From the NCBI GenBank assembly GCA_013289955.1, contig JABCYZ010000042.1, positions 1 through 51,893 of the forward strand: a DNA stretch of 51,893 nt. The letters run 5' to 3'. Of the stretch, positions 34,582-43,291 are shown piece after piece; position 1 is the stretch's first letter, and every line of letters starts with the position of its first letter. The notes below the pieces were generated by a model that had not been told where the DNA came from, did no database searches, and saw only the letters and a list, made by a program, of their open reading frames with translations. The translations under genes and the position numbers were made by a program. The DNA is from Acidobacteriota bacterium (GTDB lineage: Bacteria > Acidobacteriota > Terriglobia > Acidiferrales > UBA7541).

Positions 34582-36111
34582 TCATTCAAACAGAATTTTG
34601 GCCATCATTCCCTTGTCTTCGTGATTCAAGAGATGACAATGGAAGACCGACATACCCCGTATCACCGCGTTCGTGAAATCCATAATCACGTCAACAGAGC
34701 CGCCGTAGGGAACATTGACCGTGTCCAGCCATAGTGGGTCAACAATAGGCTTGTCGTTTTCAGCGTACGCGAGGAAATGCACCTGGTGGATATGCATAGG
34801 GTGTAGTTCCTTCGTCGCGTTGACAATTCTCCAATGCTGAAACGTTCCCACTTTCGCGTGTAACATCGGAGCCGCGTCGGGTGCGAATTTTTGACCGTTG
34901 ATGTAAAAGTCGCTCTTCTTCTCCGTGAATGTCACGATGAATCGAGGAGGGGCGGCTTCTTCAGCCGTCAAGTCCACCGTTTTGAGAACAGGTTTGAGTG
35001 GGGTCTTCGCGGCTGTTAGCGTTGAATCCGCCGGCGGTCCTGGAACAATGTCTGCCAGTATCATCGCCGGATTGGGATCACCGTCTGGACCGGTATCCAC
35101 GCAACGGGAGATGAGCCGCGTGCGTGTGCCGGCCTCAGGGCCCGAAACAATGGCTTCTAGTCGACCTGCGGGCGGTAACAAGACATGGTCGGCGCTACGC
35201 GTTCGACGATTCGGGTCGTGCTCGGCGATGGGCATCCCGTCCATGGCCACGATCTCGAATGTTTGTTCTTCGAGTTGTAGATCAACGTAGCGGTCGGCAG
35301 AAGCATTCACAAGACGCCAGAACTGACGCTGACGAGGAGCAATATCTATTTCAGGCCGCACAGCTCCGTTTAGGCTCATGATCTCGTCCGGCGTTCCCGG
35401 CACGCTGCGGCAAACATCAGAACCGAGTTCAACGCGATGCTTCAAAGCAGCAGCCTGTGGATCGTTCGCAATGGAACGACCGCGCACCACCAAGACCCGC
35501 TCCGGCAAGCCTGCAAGAGGCGGAAAATAAGATTCCATTCCCTCGATCACGAGCGCTCCCGACATGCCGTCAAGCACTTGTCGGTGGCTCTCTCCATGAG
35601 GGTGGGTGTGGTACCAATACAAGCCAGGCGGGTGGTCTTTCGGAATCTGCACGATATAGCGGAGCGCTTGTCCGGGCATTGCCATCATGCTCAAGACGTC
35701 GTCCTGCGGAGGATCAGGAGAGACCATCAGTCCATGAAAGTGCAGATTTGTCATATCCATGCACGGGTTAATCGCACAGCTCTCCCTTGGGTTTGCCGGG
35801 AGGTCATTCATGTAGGTGATCTTGAGTTGGTCCCCAGGCGAGAGCCGCAACGTCGGAGCGTTTGGTTCGCCATTGAAGTAAAACGAATTCTTGCCATTCG
35901 CTGCAATGGCTGCATGCAAGGTGAGGGAAAGCGTGTGATCTTTCGCGCGCAGTGACAAAGGGAGTGGAAGCAGGTTCGGCGGTTCCCCCGTCATTCCCAG
36001 GGACGAGAACGCTGCGACGGCCATGATTGCAATTGCGGGAATTGTGCTTCGCGGGAAAATTGCAGAGCGTAACACCGGTGGATCGGAAGTTGCGGATACA
36101 TTTCTCGGCAT
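34582..36111 (-). CDS. Multicopper oxidase
   Basis: 509 residues. The N-terminus (about 20-45) is hydrophobic, so it is probably exported or membrane-anchored. Three cupredoxin domains are visible. The four copper-ligand motifs are intact: NLHFHGLMVS (HxH), WYHTHPHGESHRQ (HxH), LHPMHIHQVHFLAY (HxxHxH) and VFHCHLLNHEDKGMM (HCHxxxHxxxxM, including the type-1 Cys and axial Met). This is a laccase-type enzyme that oxidises phenols, amines or metal ions while reducing oxygen to water. It lies 12 bp downstream of mdcH and has a GGACAG ribosome-binding site, so it is probably the last gene of the mdc operon, an unusual companion. Confidence 0.92.
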   Translation of the reverse strand: MPRNVSATSDPPVLRSAIFPRSTIPAIAIMAVAAFSSLGMTGEPPNLLPLPLSLRAKDHTLSLTLHAAIAANGKNSFYFNGEPNAPTLRLSPGDQLKITYMNDLPANPRESCAINPCMDMTNLHFHGLMVSPDPPQDDVLSMMAMPGQALRYIVQIPKDHPPGLYWYHTHPHGESHRQVLDGMSGALVIEGMESYFPPLAGLPERVLVVRGRSIANDPQAAALKHRVELGSDVCRSVPGTPDEIMSLNGAVRPEIDIAPRQRQFWRLVNASADRYVDLQLEEQTFEIVAMDGMPIAEHDPNRRTRSADHVLLPPAGRLEAIVSGPEAGTRTRLISRCVDTGPDGDPNPAMILADIVPGPPADSTLTAAKTPLKPVLKTVDLTAEEAAPPRFIVTFTEKKSDFYINGQKFAPDAAPMLHAKVGTFQHWRIVNATKELHPMHIHQVHFLAYAENDKPIVDPLWLDTVNVPYGGSVDVIMDFTNAVIRGMSVFHCHLLNHEDKGMMAKILFE

Positions 36112-36123
36112 AGTCTGTCCTTC

Positions 36124-37056
36124 TCAGGTATTGGCTTCCTCTCGTTGGGCCAGACGCAGGACCCTCGGCAGCACGCGTGCTTCGACTGGAATCGACCTGA
36201 CGCCGGAGAGGTTCTGCTGAGCAAGATCGCTAAGAGTATGTCCAGGCGGCATTTCGAGAAAAAGATGACAGCCTAATTCCTCAAGGACTGTTGTCGCATC
36301 ATGCCAGCGGACGCCGTGAGCAATATTATTCGCTAGATCACCTGCAATCAGTTCCTTCGTGCGCATGGCTCGCGCGTTGACATTCCCAACATAAGGCACC
36401 TGCGGTGCTCTCAGATTCATCGAGGAAATGCGTCTTGCCAATGTATCTGCTACTGGTTGGAGCAGGGGGCAGTGAGACAGGACAGAAACATGCAGACGTT
36501 CTGCCTTGCTAGCGCCTTGGCGGCGAGCTTCGTCCAACACTCGATCCATCCCCAAATTCGAACCAACAATGACAATCTGGCGCGGCGCGTTAATATTTCC
36601 TACAAAAATCGGAGCCTCGTCCGAAGTGATAGCCTCAACGATTTTCGTTACCTGAAATTCATTGAGACCAATGATCGCGGAGAGGCCATAGCCAGTCGGG
36701 TAGAGACTGACCATCTTCGTTGCGCGCAGCTTCACTAGCTCAACGCCATTTGCCAACCCCAGAACCCCAGCGACTACGGCCGCGGCAAATGCGCCTACCG
36801 ATAGACCGGCGACTGCCGTGGGCTGGACGTCTTGCTCCATAAGAGCCCGGGCCGTAGCCACGCCTGCAGAGAACAAGGCGAGCTGTACCGACACGTCAGA
36901 ATTGAGGCATTGCTGACAATCGAGATTGCGCACATCGGCGTGGAGCACTTCACTGATTTCATCGAGCGTAGCGCCGACAGCTGGATGATTGAGCAAGCGA
37001 TGGAGCATTCCGGGAGACTGCGAGCCCTGCCCAGGTAAGACAAAGGCAACGCTCAT
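36124..37056 (-). CDS. mdcH: Malonate decarboxylase epsilon subunit, malonyl-CoA:ACP transferase
   Basis: 310 residues from ATG 37056, whose ATGA overlaps the TGA stop of mdcG. Malonyl-transferase features: FVLPGQGSQSPGM at the N-terminus, the nucleophile GLSVGAFAAAVVAG (Ser in GxSxG), then RRQGASKAERLHVSVLSHC, which gives the catalytic His. In the known biotin-independent decarboxylase, MdcH loads malonyl onto the phosphoribosyl-dephospho-CoA prosthetic group of MdcC. The alternative start at 37182 is less likely because of the tight coupling to mdcG. Confidence 0.93.
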   Translation of the reverse strand: MSVAFVLPGQGSQSPGMLHRLLNHPAVGATLDEISEVLHADVRNLDCQQCLNSDVSVQLALFSAGVATARALMEQDVQPTAVAGLSVGAFAAAVVAGVLGLANGVELVKLRATKMVSLYPTGYGLSAIIGLNEFQVTKIVEAITSDEAPIFVGNINAPRQIVIVGSNLGMDRVLDEARRQGASKAERLHVSVLSHCPLLQPVADTLARRISSMNLRAPQVPYVGNVNARAMRTKELIAGDLANNIAHGVRWHDATTVLEELGCHLFLEMPPGHTLSDLAQQNLSGVRSIPVEARVLPRVLRLAQREEANT

Positions 37057-37718
37057 GACGCAGTTTCCATCATGTTTACCCAACCACCCCAAGGATCGTC
37101 CCCGAGCCTCAAGCCTTCTGCGTAGCGTAGAAGGATTCGTGGAGACGAAGTGCAAGCGAATTCCTGAAGCGAGAAGCCGCACACAAGCGTTTCTACTCGA
37201 ATATCAGCGACTGCAGAAAGCTCCATCGTACGAGCGCAGAGGGATTTTGCTTCATCTACGGTCATTCGCGTATCAGCATAGATAACGATATCCAGATCGC
37301 TTTGCTCGTTTGAAACAAGGGTGCCGGTCGCAAGTTCAAACCCAACGCTGCCGCCCGGCCCCCATGGAAGGTCGAGGTCCGTCCACCGGTCTTTGAGAAC
37401 GTTCAAGGCGCGAAAAGCAGGTATGACATTTGCTCGTGACATGGGAACGGTGCGCCTCAGGAGTTGTGGCGGCGCGAGGATGCTTCTTACGAACTTCTGT
37501 TGACAGAAAGTGGCCCACCGCTGATTCCTTCCCTCTCCACGAACACCGACCGGAATTTCCTGGTCCGTGACTCGACCACGGCGAACAACGACAAACGGAC
37601 TTCTTCGCAAACACTCCTCGACCCACTGGGGCGCAGACGCGCGTGCATCAATGAGCTGGTTCGCGTCTATCTCCAACAAATCATGTGTCCGAACAGAATG
37701 AGGTTCGCTGTGAAACAT
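37053..37718 (-). CDS. mdcG: Phosphoribosyl-dephospho-CoA transferase (malonate decarboxylase holo-ACP synthase)
   Basis: 221 residues; start at ATG 37718 has AGGA seven bases upstream and lies 8 bp after the mdcF stop. MdcG transfers the triphosphoribosyl-dephospho-CoA made by MdcB to a Ser of MdcC. The nucleotidyltransferase-like motif is GSVGFELATGTLVSNEQSDL followed by DIVIY (Gly-Ser pattern with two Asp for metal), plus WGPGG before it. Ends with GDDPWGGWVNMMETA and overlaps mdcH by four bases. Confidence 0.9.
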   Translation of the reverse strand: MFHSEPHSVRTHDLLEIDANQLIDARASAPQWVEECLRRSPFVVVRRGRVTDQEIPVGVRGEGRNQRWATFCQQKFVRSILAPPQLLRRTVPMSRANVIPAFRALNVLKDRWTDLDLPWGPGGSVGFELATGTLVSNEQSDLDIVIYADTRMTVDEAKSLCARTMELSAVADIRVETLVCGFSLQEFACTSSPRILLRYAEGLRLGDDPWGGWVNMMETAS

Positions 37719-37726
37719 GAGACGTC

Positions 37727-38674
37727 CTAATGCAGGTGGTCTAGGAAAACGATCCATCCCGCGAGAGTGAAGATGCCCAGGACAGTACTCGCAATCAGAC
37801 TCGAGCTTGCCACTTCCGGAGTTGCGTTAAAACTTTCTCCGAAGAGGATGCCAAAAAAACCGCATGGAACGGCGCTTAGCAAGACCACGTATCTGGTCTG
37901 TTCCAGCGGCATAGCCAATGGAAACACCACAGCAAGACAGAGAGCCGGCTGGATCACATTCTTGGCTAAAACAGCCCATCCCACTCTCCAGTTCAGGGTG
38001 AAACGCTGCGCCGATACAATGAGGCCGGTTACAAACAATGCGGTGCCTTCGGTGGCGGCACCGAGAATGGTGAGTCCCTTCTCAATAGAAACGGGTATGT
38101 GGAAGTTAGCGATGGATACCACGACGCCGAGCACAGGAGCCCAGAATACTGGGTTCTTTAGAGCACTCCACAGAGACGCGCGGGTGCTAGCCGCGCGAGA
38201 AACCGTGCTACCGGCACTGGTACCGCTGTCCAGAATCGCAAGGGTGATCGGCGTGATCGTAATTGCACCAACGGCGAGAGCAACGGCAACCGTGACGGAA
38301 GCCCGAGGGCCATAAACGGCCAGGAGAAGAGGAATGCCCACGGCGGCAGCATTTGGAAATCCAAGTGTGAGCGCTAACACGGCACTGTTTGCGCTAGTAT
38401 CCTTCGCCAGATGCCGGGATACATAGAACGTCGCGACGAAGAGAGCTACATACACGATCGCAAAAACGAGGGCCGGTTTGACTTGACCCAACAAGAGCTG
38501 ACGCGACGTGATTGCCATGGTGACGAACAAATAGCAAGGTAGGGCAAAAATCATGAGAAAACTGACGAGGGTCTTTACGTTCTTGTTATCGACTACGTTT
38601 CGCAAGCCTGCTAGATAGCCGAACAGCAGGCCCACAAAAATCGGCACGAGCGAATTGGCGAGAAGCTCGATCAC
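37727..38674 (-). CDS. mdcF: AEC family transporter, probable malonate transporter
   Basis: 315 residues, about ten hydrophobic segments, auxin-efflux-carrier (AEC) fold. N-terminus LANSLVPIFVGLLFGYLAGL; conserved segment LTLGFPNAAAVGIPLLLAVY (about 105-125) with the helix-breaking Asn-Ala and Pro. It starts with GTG directly after the mdcE stop codon, so it is translationally coupled. In Klebsiella-type mdc operons the same position holds MdcF, the presumed malonate uptake protein; Pseudomonas-type clusters have MdcLM instead. Direction of transport is inferred from context. Confidence 0.88.
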   Translation of the reverse strand: MIELLANSLVPIFVGLLFGYLAGLRNVVDNKNVKTLVSFLMIFALPCYLFVTMAITSRQLLLGQVKPALVFAIVYVALFVATFYVSRHLAKDTSANSAVLALTLGFPNAAAVGIPLLLAVYGPRASVTVAVALAVGAITITPITLAILDSGTSAGSTVSRAASTRASLWSALKNPVFWAPVLGVVVSIANFHIPVSIEKGLTILGAATEGTALFVTGLIVSAQRFTLNWRVGWAVLAKNVIQPALCLAVVFPLAMPLEQTRYVVLLSAVPCGFFGILFGESFNATPEVASSSLIASTVLGIFTLAGWIVFLDHLH

Positions 38675-39499
38675 TTAGTTCTCCAGCCAGTGTGCTTCGA
38701 GCTTGCTGCGAACCAGCAGAGAAGCCTTTCTCATCTCGAGTGCTTCCTTCGATTCGAGGTGATTGCGAAGGTCGACCGGGCCGCCGCGCGCGTCTGCTAT
38801 AGCTCCGGCTAATTCGTTTTGTACGTTCCGAATATCCGTTACAGACGGTTTCTCTGGATTTTCCACGTGAAGCAGTTTGTAGAGGAGACCCAACTTTGCG
38901 TAATCCCGAATGTCGTAGGACATGGGGACGATCTTCTTCCCGAGCTTCTCCAATTCCGCCACGGAGCGTTGCGTGACCCGGGCCGCTGCCTCCTTGTGCA
39001 TTGCATGGATCATGACGCCGTCGTCATCGAAAGCCAGAATGCGATTGGCCTGGTAACCGTGCATGAGGAAGCCACCGGACAGTGCTTGGCCAACGACCAA
39101 TGTAATTACAGGATGACCTGCGAGCCGCGCTGAGCCGTAAGCGTCTGCAGCTGCTGCGGCAGCAAGAAAGATGGCGGCGGTTTCCTCGCGCCGGCCATAC
39201 GCCTGGCTCTTCGCGTCGACAATAGCGACGATTGGCCGTTTGATCGTGTTCTTACATTGTTCAATCACCTCGCGAACGCGTGTTGCGAGGGTGTAAGCCT
39301 CTTCCAGTCCTACTTCCCCATGCCGGGCACAAGGGAATCGCCCGTGGGGATCCGGAACAACGCACAGGAATCTGGCTTGCTCCTTGCCGATCGGTGCATC
39401 CGATGTGAGGACCGACTTTGGATCACCAGACATAGGCGACGCTTGCCCTGTGAGCGCGCGGAACCACACGGTTCCTCGAATGCCGGTAAATTCACTCAT
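38675..39499 (-). CDS. mdcE: Malonate decarboxylase gamma subunit
   Basis: 274 residues from ATG 39499, overlapping the mdcD stop by ATGA; the earlier frame start at 39559 lies inside mdcD. The protein is of crotonase-like/carboxyltransferase fold: VAIVDAKSQAYGRREE, then VVGQALSGGFLMHGYQA, the oxyanion-binding loop, and IHAMHKEAAARVTQR. Together with MdcD it decarboxylates malonyl-S-ACP to acetyl-S-ACP plus CO2. Confidence 0.93.
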   Translation of the reverse strand: MSEFTGIRGTVWFRALTGQASPMSGDPKSVLTSDAPIGKEQARFLCVVPDPHGRFPCARHGEVGLEEAYTLATRVREVIEQCKNTIKRPIVAIVDAKSQAYGRREETAAIFLAAAAAADAYGSARLAGHPVITLVVGQALSGGFLMHGYQANRILAFDDDGVMIHAMHKEAAARVTQRSVAELEKLGKKIVPMSYDIRDYAKLGLLYKLLHVENPEKPSVTDIRNVQNELAGAIADARGGPVDLRNHLESKEALEMRKASLLVRSKLEAHWLEN

Positions 39500-40371
39500 T
39501 GTTTTCCCTCCGTAGCGCTTTTCGCTGTCCACAGTGTGCGGAGCTCTTTGGGATCCCACTGGCGCGACGTATCGAGCGCTCCAATGCGACTGCGATAAAG
39601 TGTTACCTGCGAGCTCCGATGCACGGTCGGGACACCTTCTCCGACGAATCGTCGAATCGCTTCCACAACTTGGGGTGTATCGTCTTCCACGAGTGCATCA
39701 ATTAAGCCCGTCGCGAATCGTTGCTCGCCGCCATCGATTGCCCAGACCAGTGCATGATCGCTCGAGTCAAACTCATCGATCCCGTTCTCCTGTTCAATCA
39801 CCTCGGGACCGTTTAACCCGAGTCGAGCTTCGCGCGTCATAACCACGTAGCTCGCTAGCCCTGCCGCAAGCGACATGCCACCAAAACAACCGACCATGCC
39901 GGCCGAAAGGCAGATCACCGGCGCATATTTTCTCAATAGCAGAATGGAGCCCAGGAGCTCGGCGATCACCGCGAGTCCAAGGTTGGCTTCCTGAAGACGC
40001 ACGCCACCCGTTTCGAGCAGAATCACCGCGCTAGTCGGTGTCCCTTTCTTGCTGTCGGCATAGGCCAGATCGAGAGCGGCAGTCATCTTCTCTCCGGACA
40101 CCTCTCCCATGCTGCCGCCTTGAAAGGCGCCTTCGAGGGCAATGACCACTGCGGCTTGGCCCGCAATCTTTCCTTTCATCACCACGCAGCCGTCGTCTTC
40201 CTGGGGTGTCACACCCTGCATCGCAAGCCAAGGGGATTCCACGCGCTCGAAGGGGCCAAGCAATTCGCGCGATGTTCCCGCATCGATCAGTGCCGTGGCC
40301 CGCTCCCGCGCGTCGAGCTCAATAAAGCTCTGTCGGTGGATGAAGTTTGCACCATATCTTTTGTCGGTCAT
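39496..40371 (-). CDS. mdcD: Malonate decarboxylase beta subunit
   Basis: 291 residues. Carboxyltransferase-like subunit: SFIELDARERATALIDAGTS at the N-terminus, then VVIALEGAFQGGSMGEVSGE, the ILLETGGVRLQEANLG loop and SAGMVGCFGGMSLAAGLASY. It pairs with MdcE to form the decarboxylase proper. Start ATG 40371 overlaps the mdcC stop (ATGA); its stop in turn overlaps the mdcE start, so the three are translationally coupled. Confidence 0.94.
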   Translation of the reverse strand: MTDKRYGANFIHRQSFIELDARERATALIDAGTSRELLGPFERVESPWLAMQGVTPQEDDGCVVMKGKIAGQAAVVIALEGAFQGGSMGEVSGEKMTAALDLAYADSKKGTPTSAVILLETGGVRLQEANLGLAVIAELLGSILLLRKYAPVICLSAGMVGCFGGMSLAAGLASYVVMTREARLGLNGPEVIEQENGIDEFDSSDHALVWAIDGGEQRFATGLIDALVEDDTPQVVEAIRRFVGEGVPTVHRSSQVTLYRSRIGALDTSRQWDPKELRTLWTAKSATEGKQ

Positions 40372-40661
40372 TGTTCACTCACCTCCACCGCCTGCTCCAA
40401 GCGCAACTGGGCGATGCCGGGCGTTCCCCCAGCGTCGTTGATCTGAATGCGGGCAGCCCCGTCGTACTTCGCAAAGAACCGGTCCAAGACTGCTTTCCAA
40501 CTCGCGCCAAAACCGTCGACGCTCGTGCGAATGAATACATGAGCAACTGCGCCTTCGGCAGGTTCCAATAAGACTTCCATATCCCCAGAGCCCACCACAC
40601 CGACATGGGCTCTCTTGGGGATCTTTCGTTTCGCTGGGTAGGTGAGCTCAATCTGCTCCAT
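40368..40661 (-). CDS. mdcC: Malonate decarboxylase acyl carrier protein (delta subunit)
   Basis: 97 residues from ATG 40661, inside the last 14 bases of mdcB. The carrier carries the 2'-(5''-triphosphoribosyl)-3'-dephospho-CoA group on a Ser in the GVVGSGDMEVLLEP segment near residue 25. The rest is the compact delta-subunit fold (HVFIRTSVDGFGASWKAVLD). A longer frame to 40760 exists but lies inside mdcB and is not credible. The Ser attachment follows from known MdcC biology. Confidence 0.9.
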   Translation of the reverse strand: MEQIELTYPAKRKIPKRAHVGVVGSGDMEVLLEPAEGAVAHVFIRTSVDGFGASWKAVLDRFFAKYDGAARIQINDAGGTPGIAQLRLEQAVEVSEQ

Positions 40662-41583
40662 ATATCTCCTCCGATCCGCTTCGGTCCGCTTGCACTTCGT
40701 CGTGTCCCTGCTCAACTGCATCAAGAAACAGTGTTGCCGCCAAGAGATCTCCGCTCCCACCCGGGGAAACTCCCAGCTTCAGCAGCCGATGGTCGAGGCG
40801 CTGCAATTCCTGCCTTCCGAGCGCAGTCCCACTGCCGCCAGCACTCTGGACAGCAGCAGCGCCGGCCTTCGCGACGACGAGCGCTTCTTCTCCTCCGCGG
40901 TAGAGCAGACATGTATCGTCCAGCCAGGACATGATGCCGAGCAAAGTGTCGAGGCGAGCTACGGACTCGGTCGCACCAGCGGCGCGCCTCGAATGAAGTA
41001 TTGGCAGGCCGATGTCAACGACGTGGGGAAAGCCGCCGAGAGCTTCGCCGCGCGCTCCCGCGACACCATACCTCTTCGCGACCAAGTCACCATGCGCGAC
41101 CAGCCGAGGTGTCGCGCGATCTCCAAAGGATGCGATCTTCTTTGCGGCCTCGGCGATTGCCGAGGCCGGCGTCTCGTCCTGATGTTGCATCGCGGCAGCG
41201 GAGGTTAGCAGGCCTAAGATCCAAATTGCGCCCTTATGCGCGTTGCTCCCGCTTGTTGTCTGGAGCATGGCGTGTTCCGCCTCGCGTCCGATGACCGCAA
41301 GTCGTTCCCGCAACGGCTGGCTGGGGCAATTTCTGCCAGAGATGAGTGCCATCTTGCAGAGGTACGGTTCAATCGCCAGGGCAGACCGCGTCATGATTGC
41401 GAGCGACAGATCGCTGTGAGCGCCTGCACCGCGACGGTCGACCAGGCCGGGTTTTGGGGTTAGCTCCGCCTCTGCGATCAACGCCTGGCGGGCAAGGCGC
41501 GCCAACTGGATCGCCCGTGCCTGATCATAGGAAACAGTCCAGGAAGTCTTTAGAACTGTGGCGGATGGTAAGTCTGTCCTCAT
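40648..41583 (-). CDS. mdcB: Triphosphoribosyl-dephospho-CoA synthase
   Basis: 311 residues, CitG/MdcB family. Motifs: ARLARQALIAEAELTPKPGL, then VDRRGAGAHSDLSLAIM, the ATP-binding and metal-binding start; GSNAHKGAIWILGLL in the middle and SPGGSGDLLAATLFLDAVEQ near the C-terminus. It condenses ATP and dephospho-CoA to the prosthetic-group precursor. Start ATG 41583 shares its A with the mdcA stop TAA. Confidence 0.93.
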   Translation of the reverse strand: MRTDLPSATVLKTSWTVSYDQARAIQLARLARQALIAEAELTPKPGLVDRRGAGAHSDLSLAIMTRSALAIEPYLCKMALISGRNCPSQPLRERLAVIGREAEHAMLQTTSGSNAHKGAIWILGLLTSAAAMQHQDETPASAIAEAAKKIASFGDRATPRLVAHGDLVAKRYGVAGARGEALGGFPHVVDIGLPILHSRRAAGATESVARLDTLLGIMSWLDDTCLLYRGGEEALVVAKAGAAAVQSAGGSGTALGRQELQRLDHRLLKLGVSPGGSGDLLAATLFLDAVEQGHDEVQADRSGSEEIYGAD

Positions 41584-43241
41584 TACCAGCTCCGGAATCG
41601 GGCTGGCGGGTTATACAGTCCGCCGGACCAAGCGACGAGATCTTCCATACTTCGTGCGGCTAACAGAGAACGCTTCGCGTCGAGGCGGCGAACTCCGATA
41701 TCTTCCGGGTATGCGACCACTCCCTTCTTCCGCAGCGCTTCAGTCTCAGAAGCGACAGCTTTCCGACCCACGGGGCTGACTCCTGCCACCGCCGCGAGAG
41801 CGCGGCGACGTTCCTCCTGACCTTCGGCCTTGTAGAGATAAGCGATGCCCTCTTCGGTTACAACATGGCTTACATCGTCGCCATAGATCATGACGGGGGC
41901 GATGGGCATTCCTGCGTGCTTGCCAACCTGCACCGCGTCGAGGGTCTCAACAAATGCAGGAACGTCACCCTTCTGAAAGGTCTCTACAGTCTGTACAACG
42001 AGCTTTCGACCACGAACAATCGGCTTGTTCTCTGTAATCAGATCTAGCCACGCGTGTGAACTGTGTCGACGGCCATGCGGATCGTGTCCCATGTTCGGTG
42101 CACCGCCAAAGCCAGCGAGTCGCCCAGTTGTTACCGTCGAGGAGTTTGCGTCCGCGTCCATCTGCAGCGTCGAACCAGTAAACCCGTCGACTGCATACTG
42201 CCCGGCAAGCTGACACAGCACGCGGTTCGAACGGAGGCTGCCGTCCCGTCCGAGAAAAAAGATGTCCGGGCGCGCTGCCACGTATTTATCCATTCCTACT
42301 TCGCTGCCAAAACAGTGAATGCTTTTTACCCAACCAGTTTCAATAGCGGGGATCATTGTCGGGTGCGGGTTGAGTGTCCAGTGTTCGCAGATCTTTCCGC
42401 GCAGTCCGAGAGACTCGCCGAAGGTCGGCAGAAGAAGTTCGATGGCGGCTGTATCGAAGCCAATTCCGTGATTCAACGAATGAACTTGATGGCGTTCATA
42501 TATGCCGCGAATCACCATCATCGCAATCAGAATTTGCAACTCATCGATGTGGCGCGGGTCGCGAGTGAATAACGGTTCTATGGCGAATGGGCTATCGGCC
42601 TCGACGACGACGTCGACCCAGGAAGCAGGAATGTCGACGCGGGGTAATTTGTCAACGATCTGGTTCACCTGCACGATAACGATTGCATCGTGGAATGCGG
42701 CCGCTTCGACAATAACGGGTGTGTCCTCCGTGTTGGGCCCAGTGTAAAGGTTGCCCTCCGCATCAGCCTGTTCGGCGCAAACGAGGACCACATTCGGTAT
42801 CAAGTCCACGAGCAGCCGTGCATACAATTCGACGTACGTATGAATTGCGCCAATTTCGAGTTTGCCGTCTTCCAGGAGTTGCGATACGCGCAGGCTCTGC
42901 GGGCCGGCGTATGAAAAATCTATTTTCTTTGCAATCCGCAATTCGAACAGAGTGAGGTGTTCTGGCCGACTGATGCTCGAAATGATTAGGTGCAGATCGT
43001 GAAGCTTTCCCGGATCGACTTTGACAAGGGATCGGGAAAGAAAATCAGCCTGTTTTTGATTGTCTCCCTCGAGCACGATACTGTCGCCGCTGACGATCAG
43101 AGTTCCAAGGGCCTCGATAACCCTCGCAGTTGGCAGCACCGGGCCTTTCATCCAGGGCTGGACTAATTGCATGCGCCGCCGTTTCTCATCGCGCCGCGTT
43201 GTCCATGAACGCGTCACCCGGCCTAACATTTGTTGTGCCAT
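41583..43241 (-). CDS. mdcA: Malonate decarboxylase alpha subunit, acetyl-ACP:malonate ACP transferase
   Basis: 552 residues from ATG 43241 with AGGAG nine bases upstream; the frame to 43415 lies beyond the ribosome-binding site and reaches into the hydrolase gene. CoA-transferase-like protein: LIVSGDSIVLEGDNQKQADF near the N-terminus, LYTGPNTEDTPVIVEAAAFH, SLNHGIGFDTAAIELLLPTF and FGSEVGMDKYVAARPDIFF. It swaps acetyl for malonyl on the carrier protein, so that net malonate is decarboxylated. It is the second gene of the operon, 50 bp after the hydrolase gene. Confidence 0.94.
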   Translation of the reverse strand: MAQQMLGRVTRSWTTRRDEKRRRMQLVQPWMKGPVLPTARVIEALGTLIVSGDSIVLEGDNQKQADFLSRSLVKVDPGKLHDLHLIISSISRPEHLTLFELRIAKKIDFSYAGPQSLRVSQLLEDGKLEIGAIHTYVELYARLLVDLIPNVVLVCAEQADAEGNLYTGPNTEDTPVIVEAAAFHDAIVIVQVNQIVDKLPRVDIPASWVDVVVEADSPFAIEPLFTRDPRHIDELQILIAMMVIRGIYERHQVHSLNHGIGFDTAAIELLLPTFGESLGLRGKICEHWTLNPHPTMIPAIETGWVKSIHCFGSEVGMDKYVAARPDIFFLGRDGSLRSNRVLCQLAGQYAVDGFTGSTLQMDADANSSTVTTGRLAGFGGAPNMGHDPHGRRHSSHAWLDLITENKPIVRGRKLVVQTVETFQKGDVPAFVETLDAVQVGKHAGMPIAPVMIYGDDVSHVVTEEGIAYLYKAEGQEERRRALAAVAGVSPVGRKAVASETEALRKKGVVAYPEDIGVRRLDAKRSLLAARSMEDLVAWSGGLYNPPARFRSW

Positions 43242-43291
43242 CGGCTCACTCCTTGCCTTTTCTTTTTTCGAATATCCCAATGGCGCCGTTC

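Noticed and set aside
34320..34589. Minus-strand 89-codon frame upstream of the oxidase stop
   Set aside because: It crosses the tRNA-like hairpin and repeats and shows no protein features.
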